In this document: piece after piece, positions 1 through 11,717 of the stretch | How the letters are laid out: each line of letters begins with the position of its first letter | Position numbering within the stretch: the stretch's first letter is position 1 | From: Phycisphaerales bacterium | Lineage (GTDB): Bacteria > Planctomycetota > Phycisphaerae > Phycisphaerales > SM1A02 | DNA: 64,000 nucleotides | Direction: 5' to 3' | NCBI GenBank assembly: GCA_022446795.1 | Contig: JAKVBX010000003.1 | Coordinates: 113,056 to 177,055, forward strand | Notes under the pieces: generated by a model | What the model was told of the DNA's origin: nothing | Database searches by the model: none | Seen by the model: only the letters and a program-made list of their open reading frames with translations | Translations under genes and position numbers: made by a program

Positions 1-87
1 TTTATTCACGATCACGAGACAACAACAGGAACGACTTCACGGACGAACGACCGAACCTGGAAGAGCCACGGAAGGCCAAGGTACGAC

Positions 88-3696
<3,609 letters not shown>

Positions 3697-3993
3697 TGAA
3701 GGAGAACGCTTGAATGACGGAGGCGGTCGGTCGGGCCAAGAGCCGACCGTTCTCCATCGGAGGGGATCCGGATCATGGAAGTTCCGATCCCGGGACGACT
3801 GAAAGGAGTTCGGTCGCCCCATCGCGGACACAGGACGTGTTCGCCGTCGGCGGGCCTCGTTCCCGTCTACATGGCTCCCCGTCCGTGACCCCGGGCGATT
3901 GATTCGCCCATCACCCTTGGCACCTGGAGAGGCGTGGCCCCCAATGTCGTACCTGGCGGGGGCCGAAATACGCTTCTTCCTCTCTTCCCTCCT

Positions 3994-4030
3994 CCCCGGG
4001 GTGGACCCACCACCGCCCCGGGGATTTTTT
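3994..4030 (+). terminator. Rho-independent terminator after nrdJ
   Basis: Two copies of CCCCGGGG (3994-4001 and 4016-4023) can pair as an 8-bp stem and are followed by six T (4025-4030). It would end the nrdJ transcript before nuoA. Confidence 0.7.
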
Positions 4031-4082
4031 CTGCCCCGGCCGACTCACTCCCCTCCCGCAGCAGCAATCCCGTCCGATCCCG

Positions 4083-4088
4083 TACACT
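4083..4088 (+). promoter_or_regulatory. Candidate -10 element for nuoA
   Basis: TACACT lies 9 bases before the nuoA ATG and there is no Shine-Dalgarno sequence, which fits a very short or absent leader. No clear -35 is seen. Confidence 0.35.
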
Positions 4089-4097
4089 TCGCCTTCG

Positions 4098-4499
4098 ATG
4101 ACTGCCTCGCCCGCCATCCTGGCTGAACTCAGTGGCTACCTGCCGGTCGCCATCATCGTGGTCATGGCCGTGATCTTCGGCGTGGTCAACCTCACCGGCA
4201 CCCACCTGCTGGGCCCCAAGCGAAGAGGCGATCGCAAGGAGCAGACCTACGAGTCCGGCATGGCCCCCATCGGGACGGCCCGCAAGCGATTCAATATCCG
4301 CTTCTACATCCTGGCGATGACCTTCCTCGTCTTCGACGTGGAGATCATCTTCCTGTATCCCTGGGCCGTCGACTTCACCCAGCTCGAACCCATGAGCAGT
4401 GAGTCGACGCTGTTCTTCGCACGAATCCTGTTCTTCATCCTCACGTCGATCGTCGCCTACGTCTACGCGTGGAAGAAGGGCGTCTTCCGCTGGGACTGA
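4098..4499 (+). CDS. nuoA: NADH-quinone oxidoreductase subunit A (orphan NuoA)
   Basis: Membrane subunit of respiratory complex I, close to the quinone site. The 133-residue product has three hydrophobic segments (about 12-34, 72-92, 102-122), as usual for NuoA/ND3. It carries the family's polar loop around residues 45-70 (ESGMAPIGTARKRFNIRFY) and FLVFDVEIIFLYPWA at about 75-90. Length and motifs are normal. What is odd is the context: no nuoB or other nuo gene follows; the next gene encodes a small membrane protein 6 bases away. The rest of complex I must lie elsewhere, or this is an extra copy. The start is set by family length and by the upstream TACACT. Confidence 0.93.
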   Translation: MTASPAILAELSGYLPVAIIVVMAVIFGVVNLTGTHLLGPKRRGDRKEQTYESGMAPIGTARKRFNIRFYILAMTFLVFDVEIIFLYPWAVDFTQLEPMSSESTLFFARILFFILTSIVAYVYAWKKGVFRWD

Positions 4500-4505
4500 T
4501 CGAAC

Positions 4506-4793
4506 ATGTGCTGCCTCATCGCAATCCTGGCGCTTGGTTTTCCACGCATTGCCCTGTTCCTGGTCTGGTTGTTCGACCCCGCGTTCCTGGACGCGGCCTA
4601 CCAGAACATGGCGGTACCGATCCTCGGATTCATCTTCCTGCCGTGCACGACGCTGGGATATGCCTGGACCGTCACCTTTGAAGGCGGCCCATCGTCCATC
4701 CCCGGGGTCATCGTGATCATCATCGCGGTTCTGCTGGACCTGGGAACCTACGGTGGCGGAGCGACTTCCCGGAAACGGCCGCAGTCCGCATAG
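4506..4793 (+). CDS. Small integral membrane protein of unknown function
   Basis: A 95-residue hydrophobic protein with about three membrane segments (roughly 2-24, 32-54, 66-84), starting MCCLIAILALGFPRIALFL and ending in a short basic, polar tail. It resembles small membrane proteins annotated only as hypothetical in many bacteria. It begins 6 bases after the nuoA stop with no Shine-Dalgarno of its own, so it is probably co-transcribed and translationally coupled with nuoA. No catalytic motif is visible. A role with NuoA is only a guess from position. Confidence 0.7.
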   Translation: MCCLIAILALGFPRIALFLVWLFDPAFLDAAYQNMAVPILGFIFLPCTTLGYAWTVTFEGGPSSIPGVIVIIIAVLLDLGTYGGGATSRKRPQSA

Positions 4794-4796
4794 ACT
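4791..4796 (+). promoter_or_regulatory. Candidate -10 element, leaderless start
   Basis: TAGACT ends exactly 6 bases before the ATG at 4803 and no Shine-Dalgarno is present. The same spacing recurs before 24807, 28691 and, on the minus strand, 53437. Confidence 0.4.
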
Positions 4797-4802
4797 GCCC
4801 GG

Positions 4803-7800
4803 ATGATCTCCATCCCACTTCTCGCGGTCTGCCTGCTTCCGTTGGCGGATGAACCCACTCCACTGTTTGATGGTGTCAGCCTCTCAGGATGGTCGGGCAA
4901 CCCGGAGACCTGGTGGGTCGAGGATGGCATGATCGTCGGTGCGTCCCGCGCCGAAGCGCCGCTGCCCCACAACGAGTACCTCTTCTGGGATGGGGTCGCC
5001 TCGGATTTCGTCCTCGAGCTGGACATCCGGCTGCTGGGCGGAAACAGCGGCATCCAGTACCGCAGCCGGCGGCGGGGCCAGCATGACGTCGAGGGCTACC
5101 AGGCCGACCTCGACGCCGACAACACCTACACCGGCATCCTGTACGAGACCGCCGGCCGTGGAATCATGAGCCGACGTGGTGAGAAACGCGCCTACCTGTT
5201 CCAGGACAACCACCGCGACCTGGGCATGATCCCCGGGACCGAGGACCCGCCCATCCAACCGCACGAGTGGAACCGCTATCGCATCGTGGCCGATGGCGCG
5301 ATGTTGAGCCACTACATCAACGATCGGCTGCTCAGCCAGGTCGTCGATGAGGATCCGGAGCGGCGCCGTCACGAGGGGAACATCGCCCTCCAGGTTCACA
5401 GTGGCCCGCCCATGCGTATCGAGGTCCGGAACATCTCGATCCAGCCGCTCAATGGCACGACGATCACACCACCATCGCCACAGCCGCATTCACTGGTGCA
5501 GGAGCCCGAGTGGATCTGGTGCAGCCAGAAGCCAGGTGATGATGAACAGTGCACGCTGACCCGCACGTTCCGGCTCGATGCCCCCGCCACTGATCTGCAC
5601 CTGAGAATCGCCTGCGACAACACCTTCACGGCCTCGCTGGATGGAACCGTCGTGGCCACGGGAACCGACTGGCAACGGCCCGTCTCCGTTCACCGGCGTG
5701 AACCACTGCCCGCGGGCGAACATGCGTTGACCATTGAATGCCGGAACGAAGGTGGCCCGGCCGGGCTGCTGGTCGAAATGACCTGGTCGACACCGTCAGG
5801 AACGGGCCGTCTCGTCTCCGATCCCGATTGGCGACTGGCCGGCTCCGGGGAGCGGGCAACCAGCTTTGGACCCGCCTCGAGTCCGCAGGGGCCATGGCCG
5901 GATGTCTTCGCAGGCGGCCGACCGGCCGCCACTGGACTCCAGGGTGACCTCCAGGTTCCCGAGGGATTTACCGTCGAGACCCTGTACGAAGCCGGGACCG
6001 GAGAAGGCTCGTGGGTGGCCATGGCCTTCGACGACACGGGTCGGCTGATCGTCTCCTCGCAATACGGCAAGATGTACCGGTTGACCCTGCCCGGCCCGGG
6101 CGGCAGCGACGTGCAGGTCGAACCCATCGACCTGGAGATCGGCGCAGCACAGGGACTGCTGTACACCAATGGCGCGCTCTATGCCATGGTGACCCGCAAG
6201 GGAGAAGATGGCGGAGGTATCTGGCGATTGAGGGATACCACCGGTGATGACCAGTACGACTCCATGGAACACCTGGCCGCCTGGGGCGCCGGCAATGAAC
6301 ATGGCAACCATGCCATGGTCCTGGGACCGGATGGATTGATCTACGTCATCCAGGGCAACCTCACACCACTGCCACCCGACATCAACCCGCGGTCCGCGTT
6401 TCGCAACTGGGCGGAAGACGATCTGCTCCCCCGGCTCTGGGATGCCAACGGCCACGCGGTCGGTGTGATGACTCCCGGTGGCGTCGTCATGCGCACCGAT
6501 CCTGAAGCCACGCAGTTCGAGATCGTTGCCGGAGGGTTGCGCAATGCGTATGACCTGGCCTTCAATGACACCGGCGATCTCTTCACGTGGGACTCCGACA
6601 TGGAGTGGGACCTGGGGACACCGTGGTACCGACCACCACGAGCCCTGCACGTGACCTCCGGTGGCGAGTTTGGATGGCGTGGCGGCACGGCCAAGTGGCC
6701 CGACTGGTACCCGGACAGTCTTCCCACCATGGCCCTCATGCCGCAGGGGTCGCCGACGGGAATGGTGTTCGGCGGCGACAGTTCCTTCCCGGAGCCCTGG
6801 AAGTCCGCGCTGTTCCTGGCTGACTGGACCTATGGCCGCGTGTTCGTGGTCCACCTGGAGGAAGATGGTGCTGGCTGGACTGGCCAGGAGGAGATCTTCG
6901 CCGCCGGTCGCCCATTCAACGTGAGCGACATGGCATTCGGCCCGGACGGTCACCTGTACCTGGTCACCGGAGGACGAGGGACGCACTCCGCCCTGTATCG
7001 AATCAACGGCACCTCGGCGCCCGCCGGGGTCGCCCCCGAGCGTTCACCGGAGGCCGCACGACTGCGGGCCCAGCGACAGTCGATGGAATCCCTGCATCAT
7101 GCCCCCGCTCCCGGTCGAATCGGCGATATCCAGGCTGCCCTGCGAAGTGATGATCGACTGGTTCGATACGCCGCACGAGTGGCCCTGGAACGACAGCCCG
7201 TGGAGCAGTGGCGTGACCTGGCCCTGTCCGAACAGCACCCCGCGGCCGCCCTGGAGATGCTGCTGGCCCTGTCACGACAGGACACCGCCAACAGCGACAG
7301 GGTGAACCAGGTCATCACGAGGGCCCTGCAGATCGGCGAGTCCAGCACGTCCGCTGATCGGCAACGGAATGCAATGCGGGTCATCGCCCTGGCCATGGCG
7401 CGATACGGCCCCCCATCGGAACCGACGCGTGATGCTGCCCGTGACTGGGTCAGACAGTTGTCACATCGTTCGGATATCAACACGAAACGGTTGGCGATGG
7501 AGCTGTTGGTGAGGCTCGAGTCTCCCTCGCTGCCCGCCGAACTGGTGGCCGTCATGGAGTCCGCTCCGACCCAGGAAGATGCCCTGCATGCTGCGTTGCT
7601 CCTGCGATTGGTCCCGGATGACTGGTCAGACGATCTCCGCCGTCGGTACCTTCAGTGGCTGTACGACCATCGATCCATCACGGGAGGTCGCAGCATTGGC
7701 GGCTTCGTCAAGGCGATCGAGGCCGGCGCCAGGGAAACCTGGGGCCCGGACCACAGCGCCCGCATCGAGAAGTTGGTCCAGGAGCAGCCACCAGCCAGCC

Positions 7801-8336
7801 GGGAGTCCCATCCACGGGTCAACTCATGGACCGTGTCGGCCGTCGAACCGCACCTGCCCGAAATGGAGTCCGGGCGAGACTTCGCCAGCGGACGCCGAGC
7901 CTATCGGCAAGCCCGCTGCTTTGACTGCCACCGATTCCACGGCACTGGCGGCAGCACGGGCCCGGACCTGACGGGCATCGGCAGCCGGTTCACGGACCGG
8001 GACCTGCTGGAGGCCCTCATCGAGCCCTCGAAAGTCATCGCGGACCAGTATGAGGCGACCATGGTCATCCGAACCGACGACACCATTGACACGGGGCGTC
8101 TCCTGGAATCCAACGAGAACCAGGTGATCCTGAACGTCGATCCCTATGGCTACGAGACCCTGGCCATCCCCCGGTCAGAGGTCGCCGAAATGCTGCCATC
8201 GCCGGTTTCGACCATGCCAGTGGGGTCCCTGGATGTCCTCGAACTCGAGGAGATCCTGGACCTGATGGCCTACCTGCAATCCAGTGGCGATCCGTCCAAT
8301 GCTTCCTTTGCTCGGTCCGGCGCCGACCCGCGGTAG
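4803..8336 (+). CDS. Secreted DUF1080 / beta-propeller / HEAT / PVC-type haem-binding protein
   Basis: A 1177-residue exported protein of a planctomycete-expanded type, presumably oxidising or processing sugars outside the cytoplasm. In order: a short signal peptide (MISIPLLAVCLLPLA); a DUF1080 (3-keto-disaccharide hydrolase-like) domain at about 18-225, with LFDGVSLSGW and GNSGIQYRS; a beta-sandwich region at about 235-350; a PVC-type dehydrogenase-like propeller at about 385-745; HEAT-like helices at about 760-990; and a C-terminal cytochrome-type domain with haem motif C1039-F-D-C1042-H1043, ending in the LMAYL of TIGR02603-like domains. Residues 245-330 resemble a sugar-binding sandwich. 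Substrate is unknown. It starts just after the small membrane gene, probably from its own leaderless promoter. A second DUF1080/propeller protein lies at 32438-34921. Confidence 0.85.
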   Translation: MISIPLLAVCLLPLADEPTPLFDGVSLSGWSGNPETWWVEDGMIVGASRAEAPLPHNEYLFWDGVASDFVLELDIRLLGGNSGIQYRSRRRGQHDVEGYQADLDADNTYTGILYETAGRGIMSRRGEKRAYLFQDNHRDLGMIPGTEDPPIQPHEWNRYRIVADGAMLSHYINDRLLSQVVDEDPERRRHEGNIALQVHSGPPMRIEVRNISIQPLNGTTITPPSPQPHSLVQEPEWIWCSQKPGDDEQCTLTRTFRLDAPATDLHLRIACDNTFTASLDGTVVATGTDWQRPVSVHRREPLPAGEHALTIECRNEGGPAGLLVEMTWSTPSGTGRLVSDPDWRLAGSGERATSFGPASSPQGPWPDVFAGGRPAATGLQGDLQVPEGFTVETLYEAGTGEGSWVAMAFDDTGRLIVSSQYGKMYRLTLPGPGGSDVQVEPIDLEIGAAQGLLYTNGALYAMVTRKGEDGGGIWRLRDTTGDDQYDSMEHLAAWGAGNEHGNHAMVLGPDGLIYVIQGNLTPLPPDINPRSAFRNWAEDDLLPRLWDANGHAVGVMTPGGVVMRTDPEATQFEIVAGGLRNAYDLAFNDTGDLFTWDSDMEWDLGTPWYRPPRALHVTSGGEFGWRGGTAKWPDWYPDSLPTMALMPQGSPTGMVFGGDSSFPEPWKSALFLADWTYGRVFVVHLEEDGAGWTGQEEIFAAGRPFNVSDMAFGPDGHLYLVTGGRGTHSALYRINGTSAPAGVAPERSPEAARLRAQRQSMESLHHAPAPGRIGDIQAALRSDDRLVRYAARVALERQPVEQWRDLALSEQHPAAALEMLLALSRQDTANSDRVNQVITRALQIGESSTSADRQRNAMRVIALAMARYGPPSEPTRDAARDWVRQLSHRSDINTKRLAMELLVRLESPSLPAELVAVMESAPTQEDALHAALLLRLVPDDWSDDLRRRYLQWLYDHRSITGGRSIGGFVKAIEAGARETWGPDHSARIEKLVQEQPPASRESHPRVNSWTVSAVEPHLPEMESGRDFASGRRAYRQARCFDCHRFHGTGGSTGPDLTGIGSRFTDRDLLEALIEPSKVIADQYEATMVIRTDDTIDTGRLLESNENQVILNVDPYGYETLAIPRSEVAEMLPSPVSTMPVGSLDVLELEEILDLMAYLQSSGDPSNASFARSGADPR

Positions 8337-8679
8337 CGACATTTCAAGATCTCAAGAATTGCCAGATTGAGACTTGTATCAAGGGGCCCAGGAGCGATAA
8401 GGTGAGGGACTGCATCGGAGGAGATCGCTGCTTCGGCACTGCCGAGGCGAGCTCCTTGAGGGGGGATCGGATTTCTAATCAAGATCCGGACATCGACTCG
8501 GGAGGCACTGCCTCCCGTTGTCGTTGTGCGCCCACCGAGCATACCGCCCCTCCCAGGACGCAAATCGCCTGAATCCAAACCCGCCTTTCCAACGGATAAC
8601 CATTTGGGCCGTAGGATTGCTGCGCCGACTGCCGCAACGCCTCCACCGAGCCACCGGGTGTGACACAGGAGCCGATCAG
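8337..8679. other. Intergenic region before the first GH81 gene
   Basis: About 340 bases without a supported gene. It contains a short perfect hairpin, GGGAGGCA/TGCCTCCC at 8500-8516, without a U tract, and the GH81 ribosome-binding site at its end. An open frame extends upstream of the GH81 start from 8518 but reads as non-protein-like sequence. A riboswitch was considered but no known consensus was recognised. Confidence 0.5.
8667..8671 (+). promoter_or_regulatory. Ribosome-binding site that fixes the GH81 start
   Basis: AGGAG lies 8 bases before the ATG at 8680, choosing this start over the in-frame codon at 8518. Confidence 0.7.
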
Positions 8680-11550
8680 ATGCCACGAGGCCACTTTTCC
8701 ACCGTTGGAATATCGACCGTCCTGTTGAGCCTGGCACCGATCAGCCTGGCGGCTATCGATCCGGAACCCGTCGGTTCCGGGTCCTACTGGGCAGCCCTCC
8801 CCGAAGGCACAGCCGGACCATCCAACATCTCCGGCGAGGCCGTCACGCCCCAGGTGACCGACGACTTCAACGGACCGGTGCCCACCAACACCTGGTGGTC
8901 CTCCCTGGTCTGGCCACGGTATGCCGACAATCCATTCGGCCAACCGATGCACCCGCACCCCCTGTCTGTCCAGGCCGAGTCTGCTGGATTGCGGATCGGC
9001 CATGTCGCCACTCCATCGCCGACCGGCGCCGGCTACGGATATCACTTCACCAGCGGCACCCACGCCTTGACCATTGGCGTGCAGGATCTCCAGGCACCGG
9101 ACGTCCGAGTCGCCGCTGCCGGTGACTGGACCGTCACCGCTGCCTGGTCTGATGGCAACCGGTCGATGCGGGCCACCTTCGGTCGTGGTCTGCCGACCGT
9201 CCTGGCTGAAGTTGAATCGGGCGTCCCCACGGTCACCATCAACCCTGGTTCAGGTGGCGCCTCATCGATCTCGATCGAAGGCCGCCGCGTGATCATGACG
9301 ATCGGCGGCCAGACCTGGGGGCTCTTTGGACCCGAGGGAACGACCTGGACACAAACCGGTGACACGTTCACGGCCGCCGGTGCCTCGAGAATCTCCACGG
9401 CGGTCCTGCCCGATGCCTCACCGGAGACGATCCAGCGCTTCACCGATCGCGCCCTCGTGGCCGTACGGGATACGAGAGTGTCCTGGACATGGAATCCAGG
9501 GTCACGAACGGTCGACACGACGTACACGTTCATCACCGATTCCAGATCTGAACCGCTGGTCTGCCTGTACGGACATCATGTTGCCCACAGCAACCAGGAT
9601 GGTGGCGTTGATGACTGGGGCCAGTACCAATCGGCCCGTGGTCCCATGACGCTCACCAGCACCGCCGCCTTCACGGTGGCCGTGCCCTGCCCGCCGGTTC
9701 TCCCCCTGCTGCCAGACACCGGGACTGTTGATACGAATCAACTGCAGAACCTGCTGAACACCGAACTGGCTGGCGAGACGCCCACCTTCCCCGGCGACAC
9801 CTACTGGTGCGGCAAGGCGCTGGGCCGTCACGCGCAATTGGCACTCATTGCAGATGAGCTCGGCGATGTCCTCGCTCGGGAACGCCTGCTTGATGAGATG
9901 AAGGCCCAACTGGAGGCGTGGTTCACGGCCTCCAGTGATGATGGTCTCACCGCCGCTGATCGACTCCAGGCCGAGGAGGCCACTGACAGCCAGGGCGTCA
10001 TCATGGAACGCGTCGCCGGTGCCGAGGGCCAGGCGGCCACCGGCTTCGGCGCCGGTGACTGGATTCGCCTCACCGATGTCGAGTTCCCCGCCGAACTCCC
10101 CACCCGGGCCGTGATGCGATTCGCCTCCGGCACCGCGGGCAGCGCCATGGTGTCACTGCGACTGGACAGCCTGGATGGCCCCGTGATCGCGGAAGCGGCG
10201 CTGGGCAGCACCGGTGGCTGGACGACGTGGACCGAACTGGCCATGGGCATGTCGATCACCGATCCGTCACAACTCGAGGGCATGCACGATGTGTACGTCA
10301 CCTGCGACACGCCCTACACCGAGGACATCCTCTCGCTGGACTGGTTCACCTTCGACTACCCCGGGGGCGGCACCACCCAGCAGTTCTTCGCCCACGACTC
10401 GACGTGGTCGACACTGATCGGCTATCCCGCCTCCTACGGCGCCGATACCGAGCTGAACGATCACCATTTCCACTATGGCTACTTCATCATGGCCGCCGCC
10501 GTCATTGCCCGCTTCGATTCGGACTGGGCCGATGCCGGTGCCTGGGGTGGCATGGTCGAACTGCTCATCAGGGATGCCGCCAACTGGGATCGGGCCGACA
10601 GTCGGTTCTGCTTCCTGCGGCACATGGAGCCCTACGTCGGGTACTCCTATGCGTCGGGCCATGCGGGCTTCGCCGCGGGCAACAACCAGGAGTCCTCATC
10701 AGAAGCGCTCAACTTCGCAACCGCCTGCGTGATGTGGGGCGCCCACACGAACAATGATGACATCCTGCAACTGGGACAGTTCCTCCTGGCACTGGAATCC
10801 ACCGCGGTGGAACAGTACTGGTTCGACGTTGACGAGTCCGTCTTCCCGGACGTGATGCCGCACCCGGTTGCCGGCATCGTGTGGGACAGCGGCGCCGACT
10901 ACGCGACCTGGTGGACGGGCAACCCCGAGGAGATCCACGGCATCAACGTGCTCCCCGTCACGGGTGGCTCCCTGTACCTGGGGCAACGACCCGATGCCGT
11001 CACCCGGATCTGGAACCACTTCCTCGATCAGAACGGTGGCGAGCCCACGGTCTGGCAGGACATCCTCTGGTCCTACCTGTCATTCGCCGATGCGGATGCC
11101 GCCCTGGAGATGATGCACTCCAACCAGGACTATGGTCCGGAAGCCGGTGACTCCAGGCCACGCACCTACCACTGGCTTTCCGCGATGACTGGGCTGGGCC
11201 AGGTCAACAGCGCCATCACGGGAGATGCCCCACTCTCGGCCGTCTTCGTGGATGGTGACGTCACGACCTACGTCGCGCATAACCCGTCAACGAAGCGAGT
11301 TGAAGTCACCTTCTCGGATGGCCAGACGCTCTGCGTTCCCGCGGGCGAGACCTACTGGGCGCACACCAACCAGGATGGCGATTGCCCAGCGACCGCCGAC
11401 ATCAATGGTGACGGCCTGGTGAACATCTCCGACCTGCTCATCGTGCTTGATGCCTGGGGACCGTGCGACGGTTGCCAGGCCGATATCGACGGTGACGGCG
11501 TTGTTGCCGTCAACGACCTGCTGGTGCTGCTGGCGGCCTGGACGCCCTGA
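8680..11550 (+). CDS. Secreted GH81 endo-beta-1,3-glucanase with nested CBM6 and dockerin-like tail
   Basis: Hydrolyses internal beta-1,3-glucosidic bonds (laminarin, curdlan or fungal wall glucan) outside the cell. The 956-residue protein has a signal peptide (residues 1-26). The GH81 N-terminal beta-sandwich contains NTWWSSLVWP. The helical catalytic part has NDHHFHYGYF at about 591-600, the EPYVGYSYASGHAGF region, and NNQESSSEA, which carries the presumed catalytic glutamates. Residues about 429-566 (LQAEEA to LDWFTF) look like a complete CBM6 inserted between the two GH81 parts. The C-terminus has two D-x-N/D-x-D-G-type repeats with DLLIVLDAWG and DLLVLLAAW, a dockerin-like module. Start at 8680 is chosen from its ribosome-binding site and signal peptide. 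It is the first gene of the glucan locus and is followed by a terminator. Confidence 0.9.
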   Translation: MPRGHFSTVGISTVLLSLAPISLAAIDPEPVGSGSYWAALPEGTAGPSNISGEAVTPQVTDDFNGPVPTNTWWSSLVWPRYADNPFGQPMHPHPLSVQAESAGLRIGHVATPSPTGAGYGYHFTSGTHALTIGVQDLQAPDVRVAAAGDWTVTAAWSDGNRSMRATFGRGLPTVLAEVESGVPTVTINPGSGGASSISIEGRRVIMTIGGQTWGLFGPEGTTWTQTGDTFTAAGASRISTAVLPDASPETIQRFTDRALVAVRDTRVSWTWNPGSRTVDTTYTFITDSRSEPLVCLYGHHVAHSNQDGGVDDWGQYQSARGPMTLTSTAAFTVAVPCPPVLPLLPDTGTVDTNQLQNLLNTELAGETPTFPGDTYWCGKALGRHAQLALIADELGDVLARERLLDEMKAQLEAWFTASSDDGLTAADRLQAEEATDSQGVIMERVAGAEGQAATGFGAGDWIRLTDVEFPAELPTRAVMRFASGTAGSAMVSLRLDSLDGPVIAEAALGSTGGWTTWTELAMGMSITDPSQLEGMHDVYVTCDTPYTEDILSLDWFTFDYPGGGTTQQFFAHDSTWSTLIGYPASYGADTELNDHHFHYGYFIMAAAVIARFDSDWADAGAWGGMVELLIRDAANWDRADSRFCFLRHMEPYVGYSYASGHAGFAAGNNQESSSEALNFATACVMWGAHTNNDDILQLGQFLLALESTAVEQYWFDVDESVFPDVMPHPVAGIVWDSGADYATWWTGNPEEIHGINVLPVTGGSLYLGQRPDAVTRIWNHFLDQNGGEPTVWQDILWSYLSFADADAALEMMHSNQDYGPEAGDSRPRTYHWLSAMTGLGQVNSAITGDAPLSAVFVDGDVTTYVAHNPSTKRVEVTFSDGQTLCVPAGETYWAHTNQDGDCPATADINGDGLVNISDLLIVLDAWGPCDGCQADIDGDGVVAVNDLLVLLAAWTP
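9964..10375 (+). other. CBM6-like domain nested inside GH81
   Basis: Within the GH81 gene, this stretch encodes a module starting LQAEEA and containing GDWIRL, LRLDS, GGWTTWTEL and the closing LDWFTFDY, the usual landmarks of family 6 carbohydrate-binding modules. GH81 sequence resumes immediately after it (FFAHDSTWSTLIGYPASYG). Confidence 0.8.
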
Positions 11551-11576
11551 ACCAGCCAGATTTCTGATCACCCCAC

Positions 11577-11605
11577 CCGCCCCGGCCACCTGGCCGGGGC
11601 GGTTT
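11577..11605 (+). terminator. Terminator after the first GH81 gene
   Basis: A perfect 12-bp inverted repeat (CCGCCCCGGCCA/TGGCCGGGGCGG) with a 2-base spacer is followed by TTT. The GGCCA..TGGCC core recurs, with variation, after the genes ending at 14546, 18717 and 22696. Confidence 0.75.
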
Positions 11606-11717
11606 CCTGTTGGCGTGACCGATTCGGTTGATTGCTGGTCGTCCCCGGGCCCCTTCCAGCTAGGATGAGGGCATCACGACGACCCTGCTTCGGGGTCTCG
11701 ACATGGGAGGGGGATCC

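Larger units (their letters stand above)
3697..4097. other. Intergenic region between nrdJ and nuoA
   Basis: About 400 bases with no convincing gene. A 62-codon ORF (3714-3902, +) follows a good GAAGGAGAA sequence just after the nrdJ stop, but its Ser/Pro/Arg-rich product resembles nothing I know and it was not called. The right part holds a strong hairpin terminator and a -10-like TACACT before nuoA. Confidence 0.6.

Noticed and set aside
1-87. Cobalamin riboswitch before nrdJ
   Set aside because: Only 87 bases are visible and no B12-box-like sequence was recognised.
3714-3902. 62-codon ORF after nrdJ with a good ribosome-binding sequence
   Set aside because: Product is Ser/Pro/Arg-rich with no recognisable family, and the terminator lies well after it. 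Possible but too weak to call a gene.
8337-8679. c-di-GMP or other riboswitch before the first GH81
   Set aside because: A single small hairpin without a known consensus.
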